Assembly: GCA_949130495.1 (NCBI GenBank)
Contig: OX422207.1
Location: forward strand, 834,990,073-835,054,072
DNA: 64,000 nt
Reading direction: 5' to 3'
Origin: Sambucus nigra
Taxonomy: Eukaryota; Streptophyta; Magnoliopsida; Dipsacales; Adoxaceae
The notes below the pieces were generated by a model. That model was not told where the DNA came from. It was given only the letters and a program-made list of their open reading frames with translations, and made no database searches. Below are positions 32,693 to 44,758 of this stretch, in pieces. The position numbers and the translations under genes were made by a program. Within the stretch, counting starts at the first letter, position 1. Every line of letters begins with the position of its first letter.

Positions 32693-35423
32693 TGATAGAA
32701 AGAACTTTTCGGTCTATTTATATGCGTCGTTGCTTGAAAAGCTCCTCAAATAAAAATCCTCAAATACCTACAAAATATATATCAAACTAAAGTGTAGAGG
32801 TAAGTAAGGGTATCAATCCACTTCAGGGGGTAAGCTAGAGACAAACTTAATTGTAATTCAATTTTTATTTTCTTTTTTGGATTATTGCTTTTTCTATTTT
32901 TTTTTAGCTTTTTCAATATTAAAACAATTGGGTGAGGCGAGGTGAAACTAAACTAAACTAAAATCAAAGATCAAACTAAAAAACCAATAATGAAAATGAA
33001 ATGACAACTGACTAAATGAACATGTGAAATATGAGATGAGTGAGAAAATCAAAGTGAGAGCTAACAAGAGATGGGATTACACCATAAATTCTAGTTAATT
33101 TAATTAATTAGTTCATTTAAATTAAATATCCCAAGCTAGTCTCAAAATTACAAATCAACTCCCGTTGCAAATGTAATTTTAACAATGACATTTAAGAAAA
33201 TTAAATTTACACTCCAACAACTCTTGAAAATATAGATCCAAACATCATCTAACAAATCACCGGCTAGGATCGATTTGCTAAATTAGTTCAAATCATAAAA
33301 GGAAGTCTAGAGTTTAATTTCATAGAAATAATTCCGCATTTTAGAAAAACCTATCTCTAGTTCGATTCTAAAATGAAAATTAAGACTAGAAATTCGATTT
33401 TCTCTCGAAAATCATTTACCCTCTCTCGAGGCGTAAATCAAAAGTAAGAGTGCAAAGTTAATTATCAAAGGAAAATTTAATTTAATTAAACTAACTAAAT
33501 TCAATTAATATCAAATTAATAGGTAATCCCACCCCTTGAAAGGGGTTTTCTAGCCTAAAATAATATAAAGCATGAAAATCAAATTAACAAGGCAATGAAA
33601 TAAAAGTAAAGAAAAAAACAATCAAACCAAATTTCTTTTAGAATAATTGAACTCCAATCTTCCAATTTGAAGCATATACCACTCTAATTGAGCATCCAAT
33701 TGATTTGTAATAAAATACCCACTCAATTAAATCTCTCACAAAAATTATCCTCACAAATTTCTAACAAAAAAATAAAAATAATAAAATAAAACTATTTACA
33801 AAATGATGTTTATCCTAATTTATTTTCTACACTAAACTATCTCTAGAATTCTCTCTACAAAAGCCTAGATGGGTCTTCAAATGGCCTTGAGTCTTCATTT
33901 ATAGTGGGCAATGGAGTAAGGGTAATTTTGAAAATAATAGTCTAGGGATGTGCATGTGGAAGAGGTGTGTCATGGATTGTGTGAGATAATGAGAGTGAGG
34001 GGGAATAAAAAATAGATTTGCAATTGAGGGTATTTTGGGCATTGGGGTAAAATTGGTAGTTGGGGGTAATAAGGGAATTGGGGTTAAATCGGTTTAAAAC
34101 ATGTGAGTTTTGATATTTTGGCTTTAGTTTTTATTGTTGGTTTGTTAACAGGCCGTGGCTTTTATTTGAAGAAATGGGTTCATGGCTTGAAGAGGAATGG
34201 AATGGGTCTTAGTGAAAATGGCTAAGTACTTTGGGTTTGGATGTGGTTTGGTTCTTAACAGATGAGGCACCAGGTAGGAAGTAGGACGCGGGTTCAGCTT
34301 GGGGGTCTTGGGTTTTCGGGTTTGTGGGCGCTGGGCTAGGGTTCCGGGTTTTCGACCGGAGGGAGAGGGTCGCGGATACGGGCTACTGGTTTGGGAGTTG
34401 CTGGGTCAGCTCGTCGGATCTCGGGTTAGAGGTCGGGTTAAGGGAGGTTGTCGCCGGAGGTTTAGAGATGGCAGATTGGTTTGTGGGTTTCGGCGAGGTG
34501 GGCAGTAGAGTCGCCGACGATTTTCGGGTAAGCCACTACCTGCTGGTGATGGCGGGTTTGATAGGGTATGGGGGTATAAGGTGCGTTTGGTTTATGGTGG
34601 TGATTTGAGTAGGAGCTTGGGGTGTTGTGTTAATGGAGGTTTGAGGTTTTTGGTTATGGTGGTTTTGGTGAGAGGAGGGAGAGTGAAAAGGGTGTAGGGA
34701 AGAAGATGGACATGGGTTGTGATAAGGTGTAGTGGAGGTGTAGGGGGATAAGGGTGAGGGTGAGGGTGAGGGTTTGGTTTGTGCGTATGATGTGTGCAGG
34801 ATAAGTGGTGTGTGTGTGTGTGTTAGTTTGTGACCCTTAAAAAAATGTAGACTAACTAACTAAAAAAAAACTAATAAAATTAAAAATTAAAATCGAAAAA
34901 AATAAAATCCTAATCTATAAATAAAATAAAGACTCAATAAAAAAATGAAATTAAAAATAAAAACTATTAAGCTAAAAACTAAAAACTAAAATCCTAAAAA
35001 AATATAAAATCTAATAAATCTAAAAATAAATGAAATCCTAAAAAAAATAAAAATAAAAACTATTAAAAATAAAATAAAATAAAAATAGAAAACAAAACCT
35101 GAAAATTCTAAATACATCTAAAATAAAACTAAAAATAAAAACAAATACAACTAAAAATATATAAAAATTATAAAAAGGCACAAATTAAACACACACGGGC
35201 TTCGGGGTAGATTTAAGGACAAGTTTAGGCTCAAACGAGGTTATGGGGCAAGGTAATTAGCTCTATTTGACTGCATATTGCCTCGAAATAATGCTTTTGT
35301 CGCCGTAACTACAATCAAGCCTGCATATGGAACATTTATGCGTATAAGACCATTATTGTCGAGAATTAGCAACTAAAATACGTCTATTCAGGGTATAAAA
35401 TGTACACTTTTGGTTGCTTATCA
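32693..35423 (-). repeat. 3' LTR of the pol-splitting element
   Basis: 2731 bp. From 32767 to 35423 it matches 57177-59843 closely; the first 74 bp (32693-32766) have no clear match in the other LTR. It contains (GT)n near 34810 and a long A-rich stretch (34850-35180). The ORFs at 34299-34608 lie in a G-rich part and are repeated, altered, at 58613-59166; they are not genes. Confidence 0.85.
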
Positions 35424-35437
35424 CACCACCCCCAAAC
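35424..35437 (-). other. Polypurine tract of the pol-splitting element
   Basis: The plus strand reads CACCACCCCCAAAC directly after the LTR end TTATCA; on the minus strand it is GTTTGGGGGTGGTG directly before LTR start TGATAAGC. This fixes the orientation. Confidence 0.8.
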
Positions 35438-37743
35438 AGAGCGTTGCTAGTCCTCGAGCAATAAGATAGACAGAAAGAGAACGATAAGAAACCAAAAGTG
35501 TACCACTTTCGCGGGCACCTGCGATTGCACTTAGCATGCGCAACAAGCCTTTAAACCTATAGGTTTCCCTACAGGACGAGTTGTGTCTCGTGAGGGTTTA
35601 CAGGGAATATACCCACAGAATTCTTTATTTGCAAACGGCAGTCTATCTCTTATTATACATAGAATAATCGCACAATCCATCATAAGAGAAATGATTTCAA
35701 AAATACAAGCTAAAATTTGTAAAAAGTTTAGATAAGTAAATACTCAAGGCACATCCTTCCTAGAACTCAATGTGTGTGTGTGAATCAGTCAAAACGGGTC
35801 GAGTATCACAAGAGTAATTACTAAATTTCCTTTTCGAAATCAACGCTTCAACTTCAAATCTCACTGGATATAGCTCTCTCAAACGAACTCTCGAGATTAG
35901 GGTTAGTGTAATGCTCTTGTGTGTGAGGAGGTGAGTAAATGTAAGCAAGTTCAAACGTCTCACACACATATAAGAAAGAAAGAACATTAAGAAAGAAAAT
36001 TGATCTCATGAAAGAATGCTAACCACTACAGTGAGAACGTCGAGTTATTCTTCACGTTGACTTTCATTTGCCCGAACATCTAGGGAAAATATGGATGTAT
36101 ATGGGTGAGGGGAAAATGAAATGGGATGAGAATGAGGTGAAGTAGGATAGTGATATGAATGATGAGTGATGGATGTGTGAAATGATGATATGACATAAGA
36201 TTGAGAAGAGTGTATAGCACTTGAAGAACAAATGCATTTATTTCAAAACTAACTACTAACTACAAACTCTCTTTCTTTTCTTTTCTCTCCTTTTTATTTT
36301 TTTTATTTTTTATTTTTCTATTATTTTTGTTTTTCTATCTCTTTTTTTTTAATACTCTCAATACTGAAGACATTTTACGTTTGGAATCAACACTCTTTTT
36401 CTCAAAAATGATGGAGGAAATATAAATGGAGATGATAGGTGAGGGTGTGGGGAATATGTGTGAATAGGGTAGATTATGGTAATGTAATGGGTGAAGTGAA
36501 TCGGTGAAAATCTAGTGATCGAGACAAATTTCAAGACACGTGTTTCTTACAACTCGAAAGTGATGTCATTCTCAGTGAGCAAGCCAAAAAATGAAGAATA
36601 ATGAGATCATACAATGATTAAGTGCGGACCCAAAAGAAGTTGAATCAACTTGTGACTTGGAGATTGTGTAAAACACTCAAAAAGGGTGAAAGGCACGAAT
36701 CTCACAAGCCAAAGTTTCCACTAGTTATCCTTAAGGTTCTCTTTGAGAATTATAGTACTCTTCAACTCTAAACCGTAGTGACGTGATAAGTGCGCAAATT
36801 TTGTTGAGTCTAGAAATTCATGGTGAAACATGCCTTGTTATGTATTACATAAGCTATTTATAAAAAGATAAATCCTCTAGCTTGATTCCTAGACTTAAAA
36901 GATGGATGATATAAAATTCACGTCAATAAGTGAGATGAAAGAAACAACACGAAATTTTAAAAAATCAGGTTTAAAAATAAAAAAAAAAATTCAAAAGAGG
37001 CACGATTTTAATAAAATTCCCCAACATCAAACAAAAAGGGACATCGTCCTCAATGTTAAGTAAAATAAGTTTTAAAATTGAGAGCATAAGGTAGGAATAA
37101 AATTACCAGAAACAACCGCTAATGAAATGGACAGAGGTAGACAAGAATAAACCTGAATAAGAAGTGAGAGAAAAAAATGTGTACAAGTCCATAACATGGT
37201 AAAGCATTGGGTGATGTGAAACACCACCCCCAAACAGGATGAGACTAGTACAAGAAATCACGGGCTGCCTCCCGGTAGCGCTAAGTTTAATGTCTTCAGC
37301 CAGACCGAAGGGATCTCACCTTAAGGATAATATCTAGGAACGCACAGGGTGGGGGAAAATCGGGTGATGATAATCACCCCCAAACAAGACTGAAACGTCA
37401 GTCTTATTGGATAAAGGCTAAAAATGGTCAGTGCACTTGTATGGCAAAGTGCATCATATGATGCAAAGAATCGGTGGACCAAGCGTGGGTGAGAATTAGG
37501 GTCAAGGTGAGGGTTATGAGGTATCGACCACGGGCCGTATTGAGCCAAAAGGTGGCCTATAAGTATGGTGCTCTAATTGGTGAGGGAGGCAAAATGGTTT
37601 GGTAAGTGGAATGGGTTGGGCCTCAGAGAAATCACACGACCATTTTATGAATGGGCAATGATAATGGTCACTCCGTGACACGCAAGGGAGCTGATGGAAA
37701 GGAAAATCAATACCACGGGAGAGTGGACCGCATGGGGTAATAA
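35438..37743 (-). other. Internal region of the pol-splitting element, no gene seen
   Basis: About 2.3 kb without a recognisable protein domain; ORFs of 60-80 codons at 35760, 37321 and 37514 (minus) resemble nothing I know. A phrase GGGCTGCCTCCCGGTAGCGC (37262-37281) is of a type common in plant LARD/gypsy untranslated regions. A second CACCACCCCCAAACAGG lies at 37222. A T-rich run occurs at 36290-36350. Confidence 0.6.
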
Positions 37744-37748
37744 GCTCG
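37744..37748. repeat. Target site duplication GCTCG, left copy
   Basis: GCTCG precedes TGTAACAACC; the same five bases follow the other LTR at 57058-57062. Confidence 0.95.
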
Positions 37749-37973
37749 TGTAACAACCCGGATTTTTAATGGGTATTTTTAAATAAAAATTGGAATATTC
37801 GAGAAAAATAAATTTTTGAATTTTATAAATTTTATTGGTTAAATATGTTGGTTATGATTTTAGAAGAATAGAACTTCAAGAGGAATTGAAATCGAATTTA
37901 AAACGAATTTTTAATAGAATTTTTAATATTTTGCCTTATGGCATTTTTAAGGGAAATTGTCAGATATTCGGCA

Positions 37974-38048
37974 TGATCAATTGATCGATCCTTTTCACAG
38001 ATCGATCGATGATAGATCGATCGATCCTTTTCATCGATCGATCGATCC
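37974..38048. repeat. GATCGATC palindrome blocks, 5' LTR
   Basis: Four blocks, GATCAATTGATCGATCC, AGATCGATCGATG, AGATCGATCGATCC and CATCGATCGATCGATCC, separated by CTTTTCA or ATA. The 3' LTR has six such blocks in the same place. Confidence 0.85.
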
Positions 38049-39295
38049 TCCCAGAAATTTTGCTCAGCAGTTCGTCATTTTGACGAAAATTCTAATTTTT
38101 TTTAAACCATTAAAGTTATGTAAATACATGATTTCGGGGTTAAGTTTTTAAGACCCATTATTTACCAAACTTTGAGCAGCCAACCTCTACTTTTCCATCA
38201 TCTTCAACCTCCACACCTTAACCTCCATTAAAACAGATTTTCAATCTCAATTTTGGGGGTCTAAACATAAATATTTCAAGGTGGTTCAAGAGGGGTTTTC
38301 GATAAATTTTTCAAGGAGAAATCGAATCTCTCATCAATTTCTACATCTAAAAATCAGGCATGTTTTATCCTATTCTTTTCTCTTAGTTTTATGTGTCTTG
38401 ATTGTAGCCTCCATTAAACTCATGTGTTCTAAAATAAATTAAGAACATAATATCTTTAAGAAATTAATTTCGGGGCTGTTTTGTATAAATTATTAATGAT
38501 ACCAAATAAGTATAACTTTGTTGTTATTTGGTTTGTATTTACGTAATTGGTTATATTATGGACATATACATGTAGAGGAACCCTTAGAAATTTAATTTGG
38601 ATGTTTTATATAGAAATTCCTAAATTAATTAAATTACTTGTGCTAGAAAAATAATCGCTAATATGGAACTGCGAGTAACAATGATTCGGAAAATCATAAT
38701 AATTATGTGTTCTTGATTTCTCATATTTCTATTAAAAATCATTTATTCAGGATTTAGTGTTGTTGAGAATATTATCATAAATTGTTAATTATGTCACTTA
38801 TGAAATATTATAATTTTGAATATCTCGAAAATGTTGGTATTTTAGATAATTGATTTTCACCCCTTGTTATAGTACACTTGTTAGGTATGGGACTAGTAAG
38901 TGGGCCTTAGTTGCGATTTATGCTAATTAGGTATGGGACTAGTTAGTATGAGTTTATACGGTTATATAAATTTGGGTGGGCGGAAATTCTCTATATTTAC
39001 TGTTATTGCGATAATCTAGGATTGATATCTAGGTGAAGTGAAATTGTTATAATCCTCATTTATTAAAGATGGGATGAAATTGTGTTTTGAGAACTTTTAG
39101 TTGGGACTAAGGGGAATTTTGAGAATTTTCAAATCGCTTTTAAGGGTGGGGGAAATTTATGTGAATGATGAGTATGAGAAATTTTGGAAAATTAATATCG
39201 CAAGACTAAAATCGGTATTAAAATTTATTGGAGACATTATGTGTCTTGGGCCGACAGTTTGAACGGGTCAGAGGACGATTTATGTCGTGTCGTGT

Positions 39296-39453
39296 GTGGA
39301 ACCTTATCATATTGCGAGGATCGCATGATAAAAATGGATCTGACGGCGGACTTGACAAGGGGATGTGTGTGTGTGTGGAACCTTGTCATATCGCGAGGAT
39401 CGCAGGATAAAAACGGATCAGACGGCGGACTTGACAAGGGGACGGGTGTTGGA
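39296..39453. repeat. 79-bp direct duplication in the LTR
   Basis: Two adjacent copies of a unit beginning GTGGAACCTTRTCATAT and ending CGGACTTGACAAGGGGA. Both LTRs carry it (also about 56151-56309), so it existed before insertion. Confidence 0.85.
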
Positions 39454-40202
39454 AATAATAATGTATTTTGGTGTAAATCATCCATGGCGGGAGGACCGTT
39501 ATACCTAATAATAAAGTGAGAACAAATAATTGTGGTTAATTCAAACACATTAACATCGTGGGACTCGGGTTAAATTTAAAATAATATTGGTGTGGCACAT
39601 TTAAACCTTGCGGGTATTTAGAAATTTATTGTTAGGGATTATAGACTTTCTCTTAATTAAAAGATTCTATTGTTATGGTCGATGTGTATAGCACTATTGT
39701 CTGGGTTCAATGACCCTAATTGAAAAGAGTAGCCGGTATTCATGCTCAGGGCCTTGGCTCTGGCACATGTGTTAACTAATATTTTCAGGGATTAAATTGG
39801 AGTAGTTATATAGGAATTATTGCAGATCTTTCGGAAGTACAGTTGGAGTTATATTATTATTTTAGTAGTTTATTTCTTCTCCTATTTAGCCGTATTTATT
39901 GTGAGACTATATTTGGGTTTTATTTGGCCTTTAGGTTCCAAAGTTGTCATAAGATTTCAGTTGGGTTTGGTTTATTGTAATAATTGAGATATTCGGAGAT
40001 TGCATCTGACGGACTTTATATCGCACTTTGGTGATAAATCAGATGGATGTTCTTAATATTTGGGATTGATTTAAAATATTTATCTTGTGGATTAAAATTT
40101 AATATGTCTCATATCTATCGCATGCTAAGGATGATATTTAATTTATTAACGCCCGACTTAATTTTGGTGATGGTCGACGTCAGAATTTAGCGGGGTGTTA
40201 CA

Positions 40203-40222
40203 CTCAGTGCATGGTCTTAGGT
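40203..40222 (+). other. Eroded primer-binding site of the Tekay-like element
   Basis: After the LTR end the sequence reads CTCAGTGCATGGTCTTAGGT. Elements of this type usually read GGTATCAGAGCATGG..., so TCAGTGCATGG looks like the site with its first bases deleted. Inference from alignment by eye. Confidence 0.45.
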
Positions 40223-40334
40223 CTCATAGGTTATGAGTCTATTTATATTCCGCGTTGCTTACCTTTGATTTCCTTTCGTTGATTTGTACTCTTAGTTTTT
40301 CTGAGTCTCATGATGATTGTTCCTATCTTTTCAG

Positions 40335-40757
40335 ATGACGAACACTAGGAGAAATGGTAGTAGGAGGGAGGAGTTTGTTTCTGGTCCTACAGTTTAGGAG
40401 GGACAAACGCAAATTATTCTGGATGCCGAGGCACTAGCGGCAATCGTGCGAGAAGCCACAGCGGCTGGTATAAAAATCGGGAGACAGAGAGTGATAACAT
40501 TAGTGTCCCAACAGCAAGGACCACCCATCTCGAATTGGGACAGAGAGAGGACCATCTTTTTCAATGGAAATCCTTTTACCTTTATCGGAGGATCCGATCC
40601 CATGGTCGCTCACTAATGGAGAAGGGACATGGAACGACACTTGAGATTAGTGGAATGCACGGAGGTGGAAAATCAGTTATTATGAACATTTAAGTTAACG
40701 AGAAATGCCTTATAATGGTGGGAGAGCACCACTACTTCGTAGGAATGAGATAAATTG
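40335..40757 (+). pseudogene. Gag of the Tekay-like element, 5' half
   Basis: ATG at 40335 begins a frame (MTNTRRNGSRRE) typical of the opening of Tekay gags, with stops after about 21 codons and again near 40614 and 40685. Later phrases (IFFNGNPFTFIGGSDP, MERHLRLVECTE) fit the gag domain. The frame stops at the AATTA target duplication and continues at 53598. Confidence 0.75.
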
Positions 40758-40762
40758 AATTA
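40758..40762. repeat. Target site duplication AATTA, left copy
   Basis: AATTA precedes TGATGATGC at 40763 and recurs at 53593-53597. Counting it once keeps the gag frame open across the junction. Confidence 0.95.
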
Positions 40763-41647
40763 TGATGATGCTAAGATTCGGCACCACTAGATAATTGATG
40801 ATGAGCTCAAACAATAACAACAATGGCAGCAATAGAGTTATACATGTGTGTATGTAGAAGGAGGTGAGTATAAGAGGAATAAGATAATGATGTATAGTGG
40901 TTCAGCCAATTAGGCCTACATCCACTATGAGTGTGTGATCCACTAAGCATGGGCACTAATGGCCTTGGATATAATGTACATGAGCTCACTTTCTCTCTCT
41001 ACTATGTGTACAAGCAGTATTTTAGCTAGGGTTACAATTATAGATCCCTTTACAAGGTTGAAGATGACCAGTATATATAGGGCTTGGGGCGTGTAGTGTA
41101 CCCCCAAACATGCATAGTGCATGTGAATATTGATCTAGATAATACCCTGCTGACACCTGGATGTGCCACTTGCAATTAATGATGACATAATATTCCCTCA
41201 CATTAGGGGATGATATTGTTATAACGGTTTAGTACACGTGCTAAATGAGTCCCACACACACTATCCCACGCATCTCCCAGATCACGCGATGTAATGATGT
41301 CACCCTCGGCTTATGATGTTAGGCCGAGGGTAAGGTTCATGTTGGTAGTGAGTCTGGCTGGATATAGGCCTCGTACTGTCATCCCCTCATAGGGTCGTCC
41401 GACCCATGATGAGGGGTCGACCCCTTGTAGGGTCGTCCGGTCCATGATGAGGGGTCAGCCCCTTGAAGGGTCGTCCGGTTCATGATGAGGGATCGGCCCC
41501 TTGAAGGGTCATCCGACCTTGGCTGAAGGATCATTCAGGTCGACCCTTTATGTAACGGAACTATGGTAATTGGACTCATCCTGAGCCTGAGCCCTCCTCT
41601 GGGTGGAGGACACCCTCGGTCTGGCCGAGGGTATATATGGGTTATCA
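40763..41647 (-). repeat. 3' LTR of the inner Tat element
   Basis: 885 bp. Contains three copies of a 38-bp repeat (about 41391-41515), a 9-bp-stem hairpin at 41302-41331 and another at 41612-41632 (ACCCTCGG/CCGAGGGT). A TATA-like run near 41085 reads TATATATACTGG on the minus strand. Confidence 0.9.
41302..41331. promoter_or_regulatory. Hairpin ACCCTCGGC/GCCGAGGGT in LTR
   Basis: Perfect 9-bp stem with a 12-nt loop, conserved at 53207-53236 in the other LTR. It could act in RNA structure or as a palindromic protein site; role unknown. Confidence 0.55.
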
Positions 41648-41666
41648 ATCACCCCCAACCCTTAGC
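41648..41666 (-). other. Polypurine tract of the inner Tat element
   Basis: The plus strand ATCACCCCCAACCCTTAG reads CTAAGGGTTGGGGGTGAT on the minus strand, next to the LTR start TGATAACCC. Purine-rich tract in the expected place. Confidence 0.7.
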
Positions 41667-42434
41667 CATCGATGTTTATTGAGATGGCTGGGGGGTAATG
41701 TTGCCTTAGGAATGTTAACTGAGTGGTTAGGTGGATGAGTGGAATCTATCATATTGTCAGGTGTCCATCATCATTTATGTTCCCAAAGTGTGACGATTGC
41801 ACACCCTTCTTGGGCTTCGTGCCCTAATGATGCCTCTCCGTGTGGGCTGTGTCTTGCATTGATTATTGGTCCCACTAGTAACAAAGTATTTAGAGGACTT
41901 TTAAAAAATTTATTCTTTTCTTCTTCTTCTTCGCGCACCAGCTTTCTTTCTCAAGCTTTTTAACAGCTCAGTCGTCGTTTTCTGTAATTTCAGCTTTTGC
42001 TTCTGCATTTCAAGCTCAATTCAGTCGTCGTCAACGTCCTCAGGTAACTCTTCTACCATAAATTCCTCTTTTAGCTTCTATTTTCATTTTATTTCTTACA
42101 TTTGGGTTTCTTTACCCGCTTTTCTTGGCTGTTTGTATTTTTTCGGCGTGAAATCGCCTTACGGTGGTGGCTATTGGGCTGAGCCTTAGGTCTTGGGCGT
42201 CTTAAGGTACCTCTCCCACCTTCCAGTGGTGGTTTAGCCTTTCTTTGTGTTATTTCTTGGGTTTTTTTGTTTTCCGGCGTTTGTCCCTGGCGAACTGAGT
42301 TTTCTTTGTACTTGAGCGTTTATCCACAAAACTCTTCATTTCTTTAGGTTTGATCCAAAAGTCAAACTTAGTCAACTGTGAACTTGTTTGTGGTTGGCTT
42401 AAACAAATTCCTTTAAGTGTAAGTTCGTCCCTTA
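41667..42434 (+). other. 5' flank or leader of the antisense gene
   Basis: No convincing ORF. Pyrimidine-rich from 41905 (TTCTTTTCTTCTTCTTC), the kind of sequence common in plant 5' leaders. A possible splice donor CAG/GTAACT lies near 42040. No clear TATA box; promoter activity could come from the antisense side of the LTR. Inference only. Confidence 0.4.
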
Positions 42435-44758
42435 ATGCTTAGAAAACTTTATAATTTAGCTGAGGAATTTCCAACCTTGAGGGAGAGATTCTTCGCTGAG
42501 ATCAGGCATTTAGAGGAGGAGTACGAGCAAAGACGAGGGGCCAACCCTAACTGGGTATGACCCATCTTCCCCATTCCTTTAGCCACAGTTTTACCATCTG
42601 AGTCATGTGGGTCATCCTGTCGTCCAGTCGAGAGTCAGGCATATGAGGGAGAGATGAATGAGAGAGCACCGTCACCAACAGTTGCTGGCCCTTCTGGGAG
42701 GAGAGAGTCGTCAACTCCTGGCCCAAGCCGACAGGCCGAGGGGATAGTACATTCTAAGGTTGTCCCTCTGACAGCCTTGTCCCCTCTTACTTTCTAAGTG
42801 GCCTTTTAAGGCGGTCTGCCGATAGGCGATGAGTTCGAGAGACCCGAGGATGAGAGGGCTGAGGACGATAGCGAAAGTTCTGATGGTGATGGTCGTGATG
42901 ATACTTCTAGTGCCTCGGCTTATGTATCGTCAGTTAAGGATCGTGACCTTTTATTATGGAGGCATCTCTTTAGTATACAGTCCAATATAAGTATGAGGGT
43001 CCCAACTCAAGATGAGAGGGTCTTCTAGGGGGACGAAGGAGAGATTGTTATTTATGAGCATATGCTAAGGGTAGGTGTTAGGTTCCCTCTGCACCCTGCT
43101 ATAGTCGACATATTGTCTGCCCTTGGGGTTGCTCCTTCTCAACTTCCCCCCAACTCTTGGAGAATCATCCTCGGCTATATCTCCCTCTGAAATAATACTT
43201 TCATTGATGAGCCCTCGGTTGATCTTTTTACAGCGTGCTATAATATCACTTCCTCGTCCAAGCTACCTGGATATGTTCATCTAGGGGCGAGGAAGTCCGA
43301 CAAAAGACTCCTTCATGTGGCACAAAATTCAAACCATAATTGTAAGAAGAGATTTTTCTTCATCTCCGGGGATTGGGAATTCTCCGCTGAGGTAGAGCCT
43401 TTAGAAGACAGCCCGAGGGTTCCAAAGTCATGGTCCAACCCTTCAATGAGAGCACGGTCAGACCCCGGACTCATCTTGGATGAGAGGGACATTATTGACT
43501 ACCTGAGGGAAAAAGGGAAAGAGAGTGAACTTCATAAATTTGAAGATTTAATAACCCCTCATTTTCTCAAAGAAGTTGGTCTGAGGGTCGACCCCCTAAC
43601 AAAATTATGTGAGTTGGTTTGTTCTCCACTTTTATTTTTCTTTGTATTTCCTCTTTGTCAGTCTATTTCTGATGCACCGTCTCCTTTTCAGGTCGTTCTG
43701 CAAATATATCTGACCAACTCTGGGAGATGGCTGCTCCAAGTTTACTGTCTGGCTTGGGAAAGAAAAAGGGCAAAAAGCCCCAGCAGACTCAGAGGAAGAC
43801 AAAGGCCATGGGGCCGACACAGGTGGAGTCGACTGCCGACAGTCACAAAAGGAAGGGGCCTGAAGTTCCTGGAAGCTCTCGTCCTGACTCACGGACGAGG
43901 GCGAGGGAGGGGACCAACTCCTCTTACAACATGGGTGCCTATTGGTCTTAGAATATCACTTTCCTTAAGGCTGAACCCTCGTCCCTCATAGCCAACCTGA
44001 GGGCGGCTAAAGCCTCAATTTTTTCTTCACTCTCGGCCATAGATTATGAATTCTTATCAAAGATGTCCCCCGGCTAAGGTCTATGACTACGGTCTGCACA
44101 CTGCACATTCTTATCAACTGTTTCCTCGGCCCCTTTTAACATTTGTTTGTCTGTGTAGTCTGTCTACGCCTTCATATCTGCCACCAAGTGGATGGCTGCA
44201 AACCAACAGAAGTTCCATGAGGCTGAGAGAGTTATTCAGAATGAGGCCGACTTGAAGACCAAACTGGAGACTGCCAGGGCTGAGCTGGAGAATGCAAGGA
44301 CTAAGCATGCAAGGGTCATGGATGAGATGGTAAAGAAGCACGGGGCCGACCTGAATGTGAAGGACACCCTCATCAAAGAAAAGGAAGAAGCCTTGACCAA
44401 TCAGAGGGCCCAATTCAAGGCTGAACTTTATGGGGCAGTGAATAAAGCCGAGGCCAATGCAGTGGAGGCTTACAAGATCTATGATGAGTTTTAGAGCTTT
44501 GGCCTTGAGTACTTGGAGAGGGGGATTAGGACGGTCTGTCTGTGGGTCGTCTTAAAATTTACTGACGGTGTGTCATCTATCTATCCCTCTCTTGAATCAG
44601 TGGAGATGGAAGACCCCCTCATAGCCGAGGCTCTAGCCCATGTAGAGTCTCAAGTGCACATCAAAGGCATCGGCACCTCTGAGGATCGGCCTGTTTTAGT
44701 CACTGAAGAGATTTCTCTAGTTGATGTTGAATCCCTGCCCTCTGATGTTGCTCAATAG
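42435..44758 (+). pseudogene. Antisense ORF with Transposase_28-like domain, spliced
   Basis: Runs opposite to its element. Exon 1 uses one frame from ATG 42435 to 43608 (391 codons) with in-frame stops at 42558, 42795, 42807, 43026 and 43188, most explained by single changes. Residues about 206-249 (VGVRFPLHPAIVDIL, then QLPPNSWRIILGY) match the Putative gypsy type transposon domain (Transposase_28). An acidic stretch (DDSESSDGDGRDD) precedes it. The intron 43609-43691 (GTGAGT...TTTTCAG, 83 bp) joins two frames in phase through a split TGT codon. Exon 2 is basic (KKKGKKPQ). A second intron is likely to end in TGTGTAG before 44159. The end (44192-44494) is a coiled coil. Function unknown. Confidence 0.8.
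43609..43691 (+). other. Predicted intron in the antisense gene
   Basis: GTGAGT donor and a pyrimidine-rich TCTCCTTTTCAG acceptor, 83 bp and T-rich, as in plant introns. Removing it restores an open frame on both sides. This is strong in-sequence support for transcription of the plus strand in the ancestral element. Confidence 0.75.

Larger units (their letters stand above)
37749..40202 (+). repeat. 5' LTR of the Tekay-like element
   Basis: 2454 bp. Holds a block of four GATCGATC palindromes (37974-38048) and a 79-bp direct duplication (39296-39453). The whole length is matched by 54568-57057 with scattered substitutions and small indels. Confidence 0.9.

Noticed and set aside
34299..34608. 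Gly/Arg-rich ORFs also seen at 58613-59166
   Set aside because: They lie in the G-rich part of an LTR; the two LTR copies do not keep the same frame.
42540..42575. Possible 32-bp intron around the first stop of the antisense gene
   Set aside because: Too short for a plant intron; the frame simply continues through a nonsense codon.
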